A stretch of 64,000 nt of DNA from Vallitalea longa (GTDB lineage: Bacteria; Bacillota; Clostridia; Lachnospirales; Vallitaleaceae). The DNA is taken from positions 1 through 64,000 of the forward strand of contig NZ_BRLB01000024.1 in assembly GCF_027923465.1 (NCBI RefSeq), given 5' to 3'. The notes below the pieces were generated by a model. It was not told the origin of the DNA and ran no database searches. It worked only from the letters and a program-made list of their open reading frames with translations. Position numbers and translations under genes: made by a program. Shown here piece by piece: positions 63,827-64,000 of this stretch. Positions within the stretch are counted from its first letter, which is position 1. Each line of letters begins with the position of its first letter.

Positions 63827-64000
63827 ATGAAATATGAGATAATGACTTTAACAAAGAAAATTGTTGTTGGAAAATCGATAATAACAACTAACAAAAATGG
63901 TAAATCAATGAGAGATATTGGAGTTATGTGGCAAAAATTTATTGGTGAAGGTATTTATCTAGATGTTTCGAGAAAACCCCCTCCTCTAACTAGGAGGGAG
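63827..64000 (+). pseudogene. GyrI-like/effector-binding-domain gene, apparently interrupted
   Basis: ATG 63827 follows GAGGTGAAA. The first about 47 residues (MKYEIMTLTKKIVVGKSIIT, then MRDIGVMWQKFIGEGIY) are a clear start of a GyrI-like effector-binding domain. After DVS the frame reads RKPPPLTRRE, unlike the family, in a C/G-rich hairpin. The gene is therefore probably broken by an inserted element near 63970, but the window ends before proof. Such proteins bind small drugs or regulate transcription factors. Confidence 0.65.
63979..63998. mobile_element. Possible IS200/IS605-type subterminal hairpin at the window end
   Basis: CCCTCCT (63979-63985) pairs with AGGAGGG (63992-63998) around a 6-base loop, preceded by AGAAAACC. 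It resembles the C-run/G-run hairpins at the ends of IS200/IS605 elements, comparable in style to the right end at 84-118. Only 30 bases are visible, so element type and orientation are uncertain. Confidence 0.4.

Noticed and set aside
63971..64000. Firm call of an IS right end at the window edge
   Set aside because: Only 30 bases are visible and the ATGTCAC end is not seen; kept as a tentative hairpin only.

Overview
This window looks like the chromosome of an AT-rich, Gram-positive, endospore-forming anaerobe of the Clostridia. The evidence is a GerA/GerB/GerC germinant-receptor operon, a LysM-GH18 spore-cortex hydrolase, the [FeFe]-hydrogenase maturase HydE, a T-box tryptophan leader, strong AGGAGG ribosome binding sites, and TTGACA/TATAAT promoters, often with an extended TGn -10. 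The species cannot be named from sequence alone. No rRNA, tRNA or CRISPR array was seen.

Layout. 1-860: the 3' end of an IS200/IS605-type tnpB element and a frameshifted two-repeat gene. 0.9-7.2 kb: a DUF5058 membrane-protein pair, an M20 peptidase and a large secreted propeller-TPR-S41 protease. 7.3-13 kb (minus strand): a 37-kDa nucleoid-associated protein and a three-gene ABC system (ATPase, CARDB-type surface protein, MacB/FtsX permease). 13-20 kb: a long structured intergenic region, small unknown genes, tcdA, hydE, the spore hydrolase, a DUF4397 protein and a SPOCS-like protein. 20.6-24.7 kb: the ger operon. 24.7-28.6 kb: VanZ, a small membrane protein, a divergent ECF S-component and MocR regulator, and a receiver/zinc-ribbon protein. 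28.6-31.5 kb: a REP-like inverted pair, a tryptophan T-box, then trpB and trpS. 31.6-39 kb: a YesN/YesM two-component system and the mglBAC sugar importer. 39.4-45.1 kb: a PAP2 phosphatase, two tandem large M29 aminopeptidases and a membrane-anchored protein. 45.2-52.2 kb: purKECFMND. 52.4-61.9 kb: an asparagine synthetase followed by a streptolysin-S-like azole peptide (TOMM) cluster. 62-64 kb: a NERD protein, a DegV protein and an effector-binding-domain gene broken near the window end.

The most notable region is the TOMM cluster at 52.4-61.9 kb. Two nearly identical 41-residue SagA-like precursors, with cysteine cores that run to the C-terminus, precede SagB-, SagC- and SagD-like enzymes. 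These are followed by two CPBP membrane proteases, one ABC exporter (ATPase and permease) and a small acyl-carrier-like protein. The carrier-like gene and the upstream asparagine synthetase are not part of the classical sag operon. A post-translationally modified cytolysin or bacteriocin with an extra tailoring step is a reasonable hypothesis.

Other signals that annotation usually misses are: five TTAC-type sites phased at 20-21 bp in front of mglB; a tryptophan leader with one Stem I but two T-box/terminator modules; a MocR regulator whose PLP lysine is Thr; a receiver domain whose phospho-acceptor Asp is Asn; and a purine operon lacking purH and purL.
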